A program made the position numbers and the translations under genes. This document shows positions 56,301 through 63,554 of a stretch of 64,000 nucleotides of DNA, one piece after another (position 1 is the first letter of the stretch; each line of letters starts with the position of its first letter). This DNA is from Flavobacterium pallidum. GTDB taxonomy: Bacteria; Bacteroidota; Bacteroidia; Flavobacteriales; Flavobacteriaceae. The notes under the pieces were generated by a model. The model was not told the DNA's origin. It did not search any database and saw only the letters and a list, made by a program, of their open reading frames with translations. The DNA is taken from contig NZ_CP029187.1 in NCBI RefSeq assembly GCF_003097535.1, positions 1,488,001-1,552,000 on the forward strand. Direction: 5' to 3'.

Positions 56301-57477
56301 CACGTTCTTTGATGATACGAACCATTTCAATTATGTGTATAACTATACGGACCATCTGGGGAACATCAGGCTGAGTTTTGGGTTTGATGATTATGATGCG
56401 ACTGTGAAGATTCTGGAGGAGAACAACTATTACCCGTTCGGACTCAAGCATATGAACTACAACATGGGTAAGGTCGATTATGACAAGCTTTACCCTGATG
56501 GCGGGATCAGCCTGGTGCCACGAGCCCGCCTGCCTTACCAGTATAAATATAACGGCAAGGAACTGCAGACGGAGCTGGGATTGCAATGGTACGATTACGG
56601 CGCGCGCAACTATGATGCGGCGTTGGGACGTTGGATGAATATGGATCCATTGGCGGAGACTTCGCGACGATTTTCGCCGTATGCATATGCTTTGGACAAT
56701 CCGGTGCGGTTTATTGATCCTGATGGTATGGAGGCGGATTCGACTGTGGATGCGGAGGTTGAAATGGGTGAAAAGAAGATTGATGGGGAGAGTGCTATTG
56801 AAGGTGATGACTGGATAAAAAGCCAAGAAACAGGTGCTTATGAATGGAGAAACGAAGTGACTTCTCAAAGTGACACCCCTGAGGGGTATTCTTATGTAGG
56901 GAAAGAAGATGTTGCGATAGTTCAGGATTTGTTCAACTCAGGCAATTCGTCAGTTTCTGACTGGGATACAGGATTGATTTCTACAGAAGATTTTGATAAC
57001 CCCTATTCTGCAAGTGGTGCGGGTTTTAATAATATGAGTGCAAAGACTACTATGTCTGTAAATATTGCCGCCGATGTTACAACCACATATAATAGTGATG
57101 GAAGTATACAAAGCAAGCAGTTTAATGGCGTCAACATCAGTTCTTCTATTTCCGGAGAAGTGGTTGCTCCTTATCCAGGAGTAGAAATTAAGATGGTTGG
57201 CTTCAGTATGACATTGCAGGGGAATGAAATGAGTGCTTCCGTAATGAACAAGCAACCGGAGCTTAGGCGTGGTGGAGATGTGCCGACTTTAACATATTCA
57301 AGCCACTGGAATAGTACTTCAATACAAAACAACAGTGGAAAATCTTTTAATTTAAATTTTAACTTTAAAGGTCAATATTTTAATGGAACTTCAGGAATGT
57401 CACTCATAGGAGCATTCGGTAATACTGGTATTCCCAACACAACAAATTTATCAACATCAATTAAATTTTCTCACTAA
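50338..57477 (+). CDS. RHS repeat-associated core protein with polymorphic C-terminal tip
   Basis: A 2379-residue exported giant. It has a signal peptide (to about LLSNAQ), an N-terminal region with PVDKYTGQPDITIPLVSKN and GWTGTGWSLDAGGVISRT, and a DUF6443-like part around 1200-1250 (LDGLGRPVQQIAKGQ). YD/RHS repeats fill the middle, and the hyperconserved core lies at about 2000-2130 ([45 protein letters not shown]). RHS shells encapsulate and deliver C-terminal toxins. The tip after DPDGM (about 235 residues) is unlike any family I recognise and is rich in Asn/Ser/Thr beta strands. A candidate immunity gene follows. Confidence 0.9.
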   Translation: MKTIQSIIQKAALIAVLFTTLLSNAQELATMPSLPSITPPSPTVAGLMHFEEVPVDKYTGQPDITIPLVSKNLGSGLTLSATLKYNTMGVRVNERSGWTGTGWSLDAGGVISRTVRGVPDEAKKPTLYDTHKIATGIYHLDVYWNYNSYSEAQRSEFRWNVNGTRLNRYDCEPDLYQFSVLGYTGRFIVDKVGSILVPKLLTKDNAVKVVLAPGDYDMNYNIIRFKVIDANGNSYLFDQKETITSTTSAVAVPYNSTEPIAPSMDHPITSYTSSWHLSEIRGALGQLLATFTYDDSTEAYDGVPSITINKVTNLSDVELHNPYNTSMIRPERSTATTAIVAETKKLAGIFFKDGTRLAFTVSAAHSHPETDGVYLTKVEYKKGTNTLIKEFDLNYDGINNGQRLFLVKVTENGTLGYDLKYNNKQLLPSFGDQENEDEWGYTRTFFKGHVPGHTYNEYNWQASYYGLLESISYPTGGKTTFGFEPHTYSFNGSTPITDFKANPRNYNYGTSSQRFHVNSSACRTYGFGNTNTCTLNPVNTFPGFYLTHEQIIYASYSDASEHDCGGAVGIPPIALYDIEFYNTDTNTGYKLPLANSEGLQKLLPEGHYIYKLKPTTYQSPGLDPEDPENPGNGPVQGIDLYIKIRLEFEEYFEAYKHLIGGGVRIANIMFYEGSELKRRVQYNYSEHGQEFPDQDGYIEGSDLSPYFLSSGAIDSRLDHIRKTYEFGEQKQLFYGGTGSIFFGATGVGYEVTTNEIGAELSKGNYVGYKSVRVSETDNGFTDYTYSSAREWPSPPTTFVYPFRPSMNLDYKRGLLFRTSVFRNDGKKISVNDNSYCYQEDVVAVTHTIGETSCSWKQFFDTYDDYANITGYFDRHPGCCLPGGVLNCGPSAPFSYVSDDLKAGWAKLTGSVKKEYFYNGSSTNMVETSDSFVYNDLNYQVKTQERLIKEGSVIQHYKTAYEYPVGDYDFGLFTSSENASITAMRNANIINSPVTVTYSKDSEQLQQVINTYRSDGLPASVRVSKGTGTPETRITYNSYDDSGNIQDVSMPGGAHTTYIWGYNKTLPIAKIENASFDKVYGAVFHPTGPPPYLDVFSEANLPAINALRDAPAFDKAMITTFVHNPGTGLVSLTDPKKDSLHFYYDTFQRLIASTDNLNNLVGINKYRYASEDAAGHNWVETTLFKEALPYDPLDDYTSVPDADKTVGITYLDGLGRPVQQIAKGQSGLGHDLITFMKYDMLGRQPFQYLPYVRQDNSTEFDTSAESNQALFYADTSGSLTGNPDFENTTNLGAETKYEASPMKRPIEQAAPGNAWASATEHTLKSEILSNDANEVRLYKVTANWNPTFEIYDATLSYSSYYPPGELYKSVVKDEDWRTGQPYPNEHTTAEFKNPEGRVVLKRRYKENETFDTYYVYDQYGNLSFVIPPKANITEVATSTDAINGLCYQYRYDRRNRLAEKKLPGRQWEYIVYDKLDRVALTGPAASPFLDGGTGWITNRYDALGRVVYTAWKSQAATRENRKSLQFDQDNSFLHEVEAEAHNINGILVPYSNNVKPQDGLHILTINYYDDYDETLALPLPTDIETQPIRNNVHGMATGSWVRALEGVNNTNGTSSFVLYDERSRPVSTYSKNYIGGHTQVNTLLDFTGKPEYTLTMHRRTNADDEIVLKDNFTYDAQERPVSHIHQIGTGTPELLSYNQYDELGQLIVKKTGGQDTTGNTFYQHIDYSYNIRGWLTKINNVNDLNDSSGMRDLFAYKINYNTVEHTMPNVTKHFNGNIAETYWISDNDDTQRMYGYAYDVLDRLTDAHYAKNTDTGTPVMIDSYYEHASYDKNGNIGTLQRNGEYDDDTDILQIDSLSYTYSEQNLNRLIRVDDDTDNPNGFNDANTNSNDYGYDDNGNMTSDLNKNITAITYNHLDLPTKVQFGTGDNYITYLYDATGNKLKKVVYKMADPVPDPPLPNAEATYYLDGFQYKKGILQFFPTSEGYVRNTFFDDTNHFNYVYNYTDHLGNIRLSFGFDDYDATVKILEENNYYPFGLKHMNYNMGKVDYDKLYPDGGISLVPRARLPYQYKYNGKELQTELGLQWYDYGARNYDAALGRWMNMDPLAETSRRFSPYAYALDNPVRFIDPDGMEADSTVDAEVEMGEKKIDGESAIEGDDWIKSQETGAYEWRNEVTSQSDTPEGYSYVGKEDVAIVQDLFNSGNSSVSDWDTGLISTEDFDNPYSASGAGFNNMSAKTTMSVNIAADVTTTYNSDGSIQSKQFNGVNISSSISGEVVAPYPGVEIKMVGFSMTLQGNEMSASVMNKQPELRRGGDVPTLTYSSHWNSTSIQNNSGKSFNLNFNFKGQYFNGTSGMSLIGAFGNTGIPNTTNLSTSIKFSH

Positions 57478-57498
57478 TCTCGTATTATCTTAACAGCA

Positions 57499-58101
57499 AT
57501 GAAAATAATCTTTTGCATATTCTTTTTTACAATTTTGTCTTGTAATAGTTCAACAAGATATATATCAGATAGAGAATTAAATAATCTGGTAAATTCAGCG
57601 AATACTAAATTCTTTCAAACAAAGGATAGGGAGGTTTTATTAACGGTTTACAAAAAACTAAAATGTAATAAGAATTTTAAAAAGGAAGGTCTGACAGGAA
57701 ATAATTCTTTACCAATCATAGCTCTTTTTATGAATTTGAACAAATATGATGAATTGGAAAAACTATTGATTGAAGATGAAAATATAAATACTTATTACAG
57801 GAAAAATACATTGAACGTTGTTCGTTACTTAAAGAATTTTAATAGGGATAAAGTGAAATCTCAATCATACATAAATGAGAATATTAATAGAATAACTGAC
57901 TCAATCAGGAAGTCTCCAAAGGATTCGCTGCTATACGGTGATTATTTTGCTATGAGGATGTTTTTAAACGGAAAAGCAAAAACTCTTGTAGAAATTGACA
58001 GTATGCAGGCGGTGAATAAAAAATATTCTGAAATATTTTATGAATCGATTTTAAAGGACGCAGTAAAAGAATATCCGGATGATTATTTACCTGTAAAATA
58101 A
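57499..58101 (+). CDS. Small lipoprotein, candidate immunity protein for the RHS tip
   Basis: A 200-residue protein starting 21 bases after the RHS stop. It has a lipoprotein signal (MKIIFCIFFFTILSC, lipobox Cys 15) and a helical, Lys/Asn-rich body (DELEKLLIEDENINTYYRKN, KDSLLYGDYFAMRMFLNGKA). Base composition is clearly more AT-rich than the RHS body, suggesting recent acquisition with the tip. The position directly after a polymorphic-toxin gene is the usual place for a cognate immunity gene. No family was recognised, and the immunity role is inference. Confidence 0.6.
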   Translation: MKIIFCIFFFTILSCNSSTRYISDRELNNLVNSANTKFFQTKDREVLLTVYKKLKCNKNFKKEGLTGNNSLPIIALFMNLNKYDELEKLLIEDENINTYYRKNTLNVVRYLKNFNRDKVKSQSYINENINRITDSIRKSPKDSLLYGDYFAMRMFLNGKAKTLVEIDSMQAVNKKYSEIFYESILKDAVKEYPDDYLPVK

Positions 58102-58120
58102 GCAATAGCTGGTAATGTAT

Positions 58121-58180
58121 CCGATCGCGCGGATGTTCAACGGTTAGATCGCGTGGATTTGCAATCCGTACCCACAACGC
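58121..58180. repeat. GATCGCG-type module-boundary repeat, copy 1
   Basis: Contains CGATCGCGCGGATGTTCAA, GATCGCGTGGATTTGCAATC and CCGTACCCACAACGCAT. GGATT-TG-CAATCC is a small palindrome. A diverged copy lies after the second immunity candidate (59878-59952). Both follow a toxin-immunity pair. Confidence 0.4.
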
Positions 58181-58223
58181 ATATTAAAAAAGCTTTTCAG
58201 ACTCATCCAGCAAAAACTGCAAT

Positions 58224-59440
58224 CCGACGAGCGAAGGCTATGTAAGGAACACGTTCTTTGACGATACGAACCATTTTAATTATGTGTGTAACTACACGGA
58301 CCATCTGGGGAACATCAGGCTGAGTTTTGGGTTTGATGATTATGATGCGACTGTGAAGATTCTGGAGGAGAACAACTATTACCCGTTCGGGCTCAAGCAT
58401 ATGAACTACAACATGGGTAAGGTCGATTATGACAAGCTTTACCCTGAGGGAGGAATCAGCCTGGTGCCGCGTTCACGCCTGCCTTACCAATATAAATATA
58501 ATGGAAAAGGAACTGCAGAACGAACTGGGATTGCAATGGGACAATTACGGCGCGCGTAACTATGATGCGGCGTTGGGACGTTGGATGAATATAAATCCTT
58601 TGGCGGAGACTTCGCGACGGTTTTCGCCGTATGCATATGCTTTAGACAACCCGGTACGTTTTATTGATCCTGATGGTATGGAGGCGGATTCTACGGTGGA
58701 TGCGGAGACGGATATTGGTTATGGGCGGAAAGTGGACATTAGAAACAATGTATCTGCTGTTAATTATTATGATTTTAGAGATGGGATTGGTGGGATTCGA
58801 GTGATGGAGACACTCATTACGAAGATGAAAATGGTAATACGTTGGCCAATACTAAAGATGGTAATAATGCAACAGTGGTTGTGTCAAACGAAAGAAGTGA
58901 GGCTTTCAAGAAAGAGTACGAAGGAACGTCAGTGCTCCTTCAGGATAGTGCGGCAAAAAATACTCAATGGATAGGTGAATATGGAGAAGGAATGGTTGCA
59001 GCACAGGGGCTACTGTTAAGCCTTGGGCGACTAAAGCAATGGGAGATAATACTGGAAGCCTTGTAAAGATTGGCATTGATCTGGGTATAACAGCAGGTTA
59101 TGAAGGCCTAAAAGGAAAAACATTTAGAATCTTTAACAAAGGTGGAACGAATTTTAGCCCAAAAATTTATTCAGGATGGAAAGGCGGAAGTGCGGGGGAA
59201 ATTAAAACTTATGGGCTTGGTGGTGCTACTAAATTACTTAACTATGCTGGAAAGGGTCTTGGATATTATGGTATGGCTGGATCAATATACGATACGGCAA
59301 CTGGAAAATGTTCTATTGCAAGAGGTGGCGTTGATTTAGGTTTTGGCGCACTTGGAGTTTGGGGTGGCTGGCAGGGAGCACTAATATCTGCGAGTTATGA
59401 ATTAGGTAAAGTTGCTGGTCCTAGTAAATGGTTTGACTAA
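58224..59440 (+). pseudogene. Orphan RHS core fragment with a second C-terminal tip, frameshifted
   Basis: 58224-58707 duplicates 56275-56757 of the intact gene with about 30 differences by eye, then diverges right after the [14 protein letters not shown] boundary into a different tip. There is no start codon or N-terminal region. Three frameshifts are visible: an extra A in GGAAAAGG at 58503-58509, a shift near 58775-58790 (YYDF to [11 protein letters not shown]), and an extra G in CAGGGG near 59005-59010 (VAAQ to GATVKPWATKAM). The last part (GLGYYGMAGSIYDTATGKCS, FGALGVWGGWQGALISAS) is glycine-rich and hydrophobic. It is a silent alternative-tip cassette or a decayed orphan. Confidence 0.8.
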
Positions 59441-59450
59441 ATTATAAATT

Positions 59451-59852
59451 ATGAAATTGTTTCTTTATCATTTTTTTTATAGGATGTATTGGTGGAATAC
59501 TCAAATTGTTAAAGAGAAAAACTTTCCTGTCTTTTCTGCTTTGCTGGGCGTTAGCGTCTTCACTATGTTAAACATAACAACCATTATATTCGCCTATTTA
59601 GTTTTTGTCTTAAAAAATCCCCTCGCATATCCAAAATGGCTACATATAATCGTAAGTGCTTTTGCCCTCGTGTTAAATTATTTTATTTATGTTCACAAAA
59701 AAAAATATCTAAGTATTTTAAAAACCATGTCTGAAGTTGCCAAATCAAAGATTCGGGTTAGGGACGCATTATCAACTTTGTATATACTTCTCTCATTTAG
59801 CATGGTTGTTTGGATAGTGATATGCAGTAGGAATGCCTTAGGTATAAAGTAG
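59451..59852 (+). CDS. Small membrane protein, candidate immunity protein for the orphan tip
   Basis: A 133-residue protein 10 bases after the orphan tip. Three or four hydrophobic segments are visible (VFSALLGVSVFTMLNITTII, IIVSAFALVLNYFIYV, LYILLSFSMVVWIVICS). It is more AT-rich than the flanking housekeeping genes. An integral-membrane immunity protein would suit a membrane-acting toxin, and the tip upstream ends in a hydrophobic glycine-rich domain. No family was recognised, and the role is inferred from position. Unlike its partner, it is intact. Confidence 0.55.
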   Translation: MKLFLYHFFYRMYWWNTQIVKEKNFPVFSALLGVSVFTMLNITTIIFAYLVFVLKNPLAYPKWLHIIVSAFALVLNYFIYVHKKKYLSILKTMSEVAKSKIRVRDALSTLYILLSFSMVVWIVICSRNALGIK

Positions 59853-59877
59853 ACTACTGAGGTTTTCAACATCAAGA

Positions 59878-59952
59878 CCCCGATCGCGCAGATTTGTACT
59901 CGAACGTAGCGAACAGACTGAAGGTAACCGTGCCCACGCTGCATCAAAATAT
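59878..59952. repeat. GATCGCG-type module-boundary repeat, copy 2, and remaining gap
   Basis: Contains CCGATCGCGCAGATTTGTAC and CCGTGCCCACGCTGCATCAAAA, a diverged form of the text at 58121-58190. The rest of the 312-base gap before rsgA has no gene. It holds a CAGTCACAGT-type stretch (60061-60115) like that before thyA, then the rsgA promoter element. Confidence 0.4.
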
Positions 59953-60152
59953 AAAGCCACAACAACAGAGGCTTGAGGTTTATTCATCAAACATGTGGGT
60001 GGTTTTGGAAATGGTACGGGATCCCCAAAACGAACTAGGGCCCGCCGTGAAAAAGTTTACAGTAAGCAGTCACAGTTTGCAATTCACGTCCTGCACTGCT
60101 TACTGCCACTGCCCACTGAATACTGAACACTCCCCACTTCAACTGAAATCCC

Positions 60153-60160
60153 TATCTTTG
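60153..60160 (+). promoter_or_regulatory. Putative -7 element of rsgA
   Basis: TATCTTTG fits TAnnTTTG and ends four bases before the ATG at 60165, so the transcript would be leaderless or nearly so. Confidence 0.5.
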
Positions 60161-60164
60161 CCGC

Positions 60165-61145
60165 ATGACAGGAACGGTTTACAAATCGACGGGGAGCTGG
60201 TACACGGTAAAATCCGAAAGCGGGGATTTTATCGAATGCCGCATGAAAGGGAAATTCCGCATGCAGGGCATCAAGAGCACCAACCCGATTGCGGTGGGCG
60301 ACATCGTGGACCTGGAGCTCGATGAGAAGTCGGATAAGACCACCGGTGTCATCCACCACATCCACGACAGGAAGAATTACATCATCCGCAAATCAGTGAA
60401 CCTTTCCAAGCAGGTTCATATCATTGCGGCGAACATCGACCTGGTGTTCCTGCTCGTTACGATTGACAACCCACCTACCACCACTACCTTCATCGACCGT
60501 TTCCTGGTCACTGCCGAAGCGTATGATATCGAGGCGGTTTTGATTTTCAATAAAATCGATACGCTGACCGAACAGACGCTGGACGAGCAATTGTACCTGC
60601 AGCACATTTACCAGGAAATCGGGTACAAATGCCTGCGGATTTCGTCGACCGAAAAGAAAGGAATCGATAAGCTGCGCGACATGATGCTGGGGAAAGTAAG
60701 CATGTTTTCAGGGCATTCGGGTGTCGGGAAATCGACTTTGGTCAATGCAATCGAGCCCGATCTGAAACTGAAGACCACCGAGATTTCCGAGCAAAGCAAG
60801 CAGGGCCAGCATACGACGACTTTTGCAGAAATGTACGACCTTTCGTTTGATGCCACAATTATCGACACGCCGGGGATCAAAGGCTTTGGCATTGTGGATA
60901 TGGAGAAAGGTGAAATCAGCGATTATTTCCCGGAATTCTTTAAGCTTAAAGAGCAGTGTAAATTCAACAACTGCCTGCACAAGGATGAGCCGCATTGTGC
61001 GATAAAAGCCGCACTGGAAGACGACCGCATTGCGTGGTCCCGCTATAAAAGCTACCTGCAGATCCTTGAAGGCGACGACGAGCATTACCGCACCGATATT
61101 TACAATGACGACCGCATGGCCAGCGACGAAACCCGCAAGTCATGA
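60165..61145 (+). CDS. rsgA: Ribosome small subunit-dependent GTPase A
   Basis: RsgA is a circularly permuted GTPase that checks late 30S assembly. The 326 residues show an OB-fold (about 1-80), G4 NKID (129-132) before G1 GHSGVGKST (183-191) and G3 DTPG (234-237), and a zinc finger (Cys265, Cys270, His272, Cys278). This order is diagnostic of the permuted family. The dtd start codon overlaps its TGA (ATGA at 61142-61145), so translation is coupled. Confidence 0.96.
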   Translation: MTGTVYKSTGSWYTVKSESGDFIECRMKGKFRMQGIKSTNPIAVGDIVDLELDEKSDKTTGVIHHIHDRKNYIIRKSVNLSKQVHIIAANIDLVFLLVTIDNPPTTTTFIDRFLVTAEAYDIEAVLIFNKIDTLTEQTLDEQLYLQHIYQEIGYKCLRISSTEKKGIDKLRDMMLGKVSMFSGHSGVGKSTLVNAIEPDLKLKTTEISEQSKQGQHTTTFAEMYDLSFDATIIDTPGIKGFGIVDMEKGEISDYFPEFFKLKEQCKFNNCLHKDEPHCAIKAALEDDRIAWSRYKSYLQILEGDDEHYRTDIYNDDRMASDETRKS

Positions 61146-61594
61146 GGGTAGTCATTCAAAGGGTCTTATCGGCATCGGTGACGATTGATGGACAGGTTAC
61201 CGCATCGATTGGCAGCGGACTGTTGGTGCTTCTTGGGATTGAAGAAACGGACAATAGGGAAGATATCAGTTGGCTGGTAAACAAAATTACCAACCTGCGG
61301 ATTTTTGGAGATGAAAACAGTGTGATGAATCTTTCGGTGAATGACATCAAGGGTGACATCATTGTCGTAAGCCAGTTCACGCTTCATGCACAAACCAAAA
61401 AAGGAAACCGTCCTTCCTACATAAAAGCGGCGCGCCCGGAAACCGCCATCCCATTATACGAAGCATTTTTAAAGGAATTGCAGGCCGTTACCCCGAATAA
61501 AGTGCAAACCGGTACTTTCGGAGCCGACATGAAAGTGGCGCTGATTAATGACGGGCCGGTCACCATTTTGATTGATTCTAAAAACCGGGAATAA
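61142..61594 (+). CDS. dtd: D-aminoacyl-tRNA deacylase
   Basis: Dtd hydrolyses D-amino acids from mischarged tRNA. The 150 residues have normal length. Active-site motifs are SQFTLHAQTKKGNRPSYIKA (the SQFTL region) and NDGPVTILID (the cross-subunit Gly-Pro motif, here GP preceded by ND). The N-terminus MRVVIQRVLSASVTIDGQV is typical. It is coupled to rsgA by a 4-base overlap. Confidence 0.96.
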   Translation: MRVVIQRVLSASVTIDGQVTASIGSGLLVLLGIEETDNREDISWLVNKITNLRIFGDENSVMNLSVNDIKGDIIVVSQFTLHAQTKKGNRPSYIKAARPETAIPLYEAFLKELQAVTPNKVQTGTFGADMKVALINDGPVTILIDSKNRE

Positions 61595-61642
61595 AGTTAA
61601 ATATTTCTTAAAAAAGTTTACATTTGGTGAAATTGAAATCAA

Positions 61643-63553
61643 ATGAAAGTGTATTTCCCGTGCGCTGTTTTTTTGCTTGTCTCGTGGGTAAGCTATTGCC
61701 AAAAAGAAAATTTTGCCGTCTCTCTGATTGCTGAAGAACTGAAAGAAAATGCCAATGCCGTGGTCCGTTTGTCTAAAACGGATATTGCCATAAATTCCCA
61801 GCGCAGCATGATCCTCACTGAAAAAAGGGCCGTTACTGTATGGAATGAATATGGGCTTGACGATATCAATGCGACAGCGTATTATGATTCCAAAAGGAAA
61901 ATCAACAAAATCCAGGCTACTGTGTACGATGCTTCAGGAAAGGAAATAAAATCGTATAAGCGGAAGGATTTCAAGGATTTCAGCGCTGCCGACGGATTTT
62001 CGGTATTCCAGGACAACAGGCTGCTGCACCTCGATTATACTCCGGTACAATATCCGTTTACGTTCGTTTTCGAAAGCGAAGTGGAAACTTCCAATACTGC
62101 CTTAGTACCTTCCTGGGCACCCCTTGAGGGATATTATATCAGTACGGAAAAATCTGTAATAAATGTCACTTATCCCGAACCCCTGGGCTTTAAATACAAA
62201 GAGGACCATTTTTCGACGCAGTACGACCTGCAGCGTACTGAAAAACCAGGCAGCATCAGTTATACAGCCCAAAACCTGCGTGCGCTTAAGGGTGAAGAAA
62301 GCAGCCCCAAACTCACAGACATCGTTCCGGTCGTGTATATGAAAGTCGAGAAATTCAATCTCGAAGGTGTAGATGGTGCCGCAAAAACATGGGAAGAGTA
62401 CGGGAAATGGTATTACGACAGCCTGCTTACAGGAACTGATGAGCTTCCGGAAGAATCCCGCGCCAAAATAAAGCAGCTCGTCGGGAATGAGAAGGATCCG
62501 CTTGAGATAGCCAGGATCGTCTATGAATATGTGCAAGGCAAAACCCGTTACGTCAGCATACAGGTGGGTATTGGCGGATACAAGCCCATGCTGGCCAAAG
62601 ATGTCGATAAACTCGGTTATGGCGATTGTAAAGCACTGTCTAATTATACGCGGTCATTGCTAAAGGCGGTCAACGTCCCGGCTTATGATGTGCTTATCTA
62701 TGGTGATCGGAACGTGCGTGGATTCCAGCCCGATTTTCCGGCGCTTCAGGGTAATCACATGATTTTATGCATCCCTGATGGCGACAAATTCATATGGCTG
62801 GAATGCACCAGCCAGACGACACCGTTCGGTTACCAGGGAACTTTTACCGATGGCAGGGAGGCGCTTGTCGTGACGCCTGAAGGGGGGCGTATCGTCAGGA
62901 CACCGGATACCCCGGCGAGGGACAACAGCCAGATAAGTAAAGGGTCTTATAGCGTTTCTGCTGAAGGGAATCTTTCCGGAATGCTGCACATCAGTTCAAA
63001 AGGGACACAGTATGACAGCGTGTACCAGCATGAGGCTTTATCGGCGGAGGAGAAGGATAAGTTTTATAAAGAATATTTCCTTACCCTGAACAATCTCAAG
63101 TTAGAGAAGGTAAGTTACAAAAATGACAGGAAAGCAATCGATTTTGTACAGGACCTGCAGCTATCGGCAAAAGGATTTACGAGCGTTACCGGAAACAAAA
63201 TGATATTTGCGGCGAATGTTTTCAATACCAATCCGAATACGCCGAAGCGCTATCGCAACCGCGAGAATCCTTTCCAGATTACACGCGGTTATTATGATTA
63301 TGATGAAATTACCATCACACTCCCGGAAGGTTTTGACATAGAATTCCTGCCCCAGGATTTTGAATTGAAGAGCAAGTATGGCGAGTATCAGACCACGCTG
63401 AAGAAAAATACTGACGGAACGCTTACCTATACCAGGTCGGTGTTGATCAATAAAGGCCATTATGATAAGGCGGAATATGAACCGTACAGGCTTTTTCGTG
63501 AACAAATTGCAAAAAACGACAATGCTAAGATCGTACTAACCAAAAAACTATAA
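61643..63553 (+). CDS. DUF3857 / transglutaminase-like secreted protein
   Basis: A 636-residue exported protein. It has a signal peptide (to about VSWVSYCQ), a DUF3857 beta domain (about 55-220), then a transglutaminase-like core at about 275-390 with the catalytic Cys in KLGYGDCKALSNYTRS (about 329), His in GNHMILCIP and an acidic residue in WLECTSQTTPFGY. A C-terminal DUF2569-like sandwich (about 430-630) ends IVLTKKL. The substrate is unknown; a peptidase or cross-linking role is possible. The next gene, one base after the stop, starts with the same type of N-terminus. Confidence 0.88.
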   Translation: MKVYFPCAVFLLVSWVSYCQKENFAVSLIAEELKENANAVVRLSKTDIAINSQRSMILTEKRAVTVWNEYGLDDINATAYYDSKRKINKIQATVYDASGKEIKSYKRKDFKDFSAADGFSVFQDNRLLHLDYTPVQYPFTFVFESEVETSNTALVPSWAPLEGYYISTEKSVINVTYPEPLGFKYKEDHFSTQYDLQRTEKPGSISYTAQNLRALKGEESSPKLTDIVPVVYMKVEKFNLEGVDGAAKTWEEYGKWYYDSLLTGTDELPEESRAKIKQLVGNEKDPLEIARIVYEYVQGKTRYVSIQVGIGGYKPMLAKDVDKLGYGDCKALSNYTRSLLKAVNVPAYDVLIYGDRNVRGFQPDFPALQGNHMILCIPDGDKFIWLECTSQTTPFGYQGTFTDGREALVVTPEGGRIVRTPDTPARDNSQISKGSYSVSAEGNLSGMLHISSKGTQYDSVYQHEALSAEEKDKFYKEYFLTLNNLKLEKVSYKNDRKAIDFVQDLQLSAKGFTSVTGNKMIFAANVFNTNPNTPKRYRNRENPFQITRGYYDYDEITITLPEGFDIEFLPQDFELKSKYGEYQTTLKKNTDGTLTYTRSVLINKGHYDKAEYEPYRLFREQIAKNDNAKIVLTKKL

Positions 63554-63554
63554 C

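Noticed and set aside
57478..60164. Insertion sequence or integrase driving the RHS duplication
   Set aside because: No transposase frame, terminal inverted repeats or attachment site could be found; homologous recombination explains the duplication.
59894..60325. A 143-codon frame overlapping the start of rsgA
   Set aside because: Its end runs out of frame through rsgA, and the rest crosses the CAGTCACAGT-type repeat.
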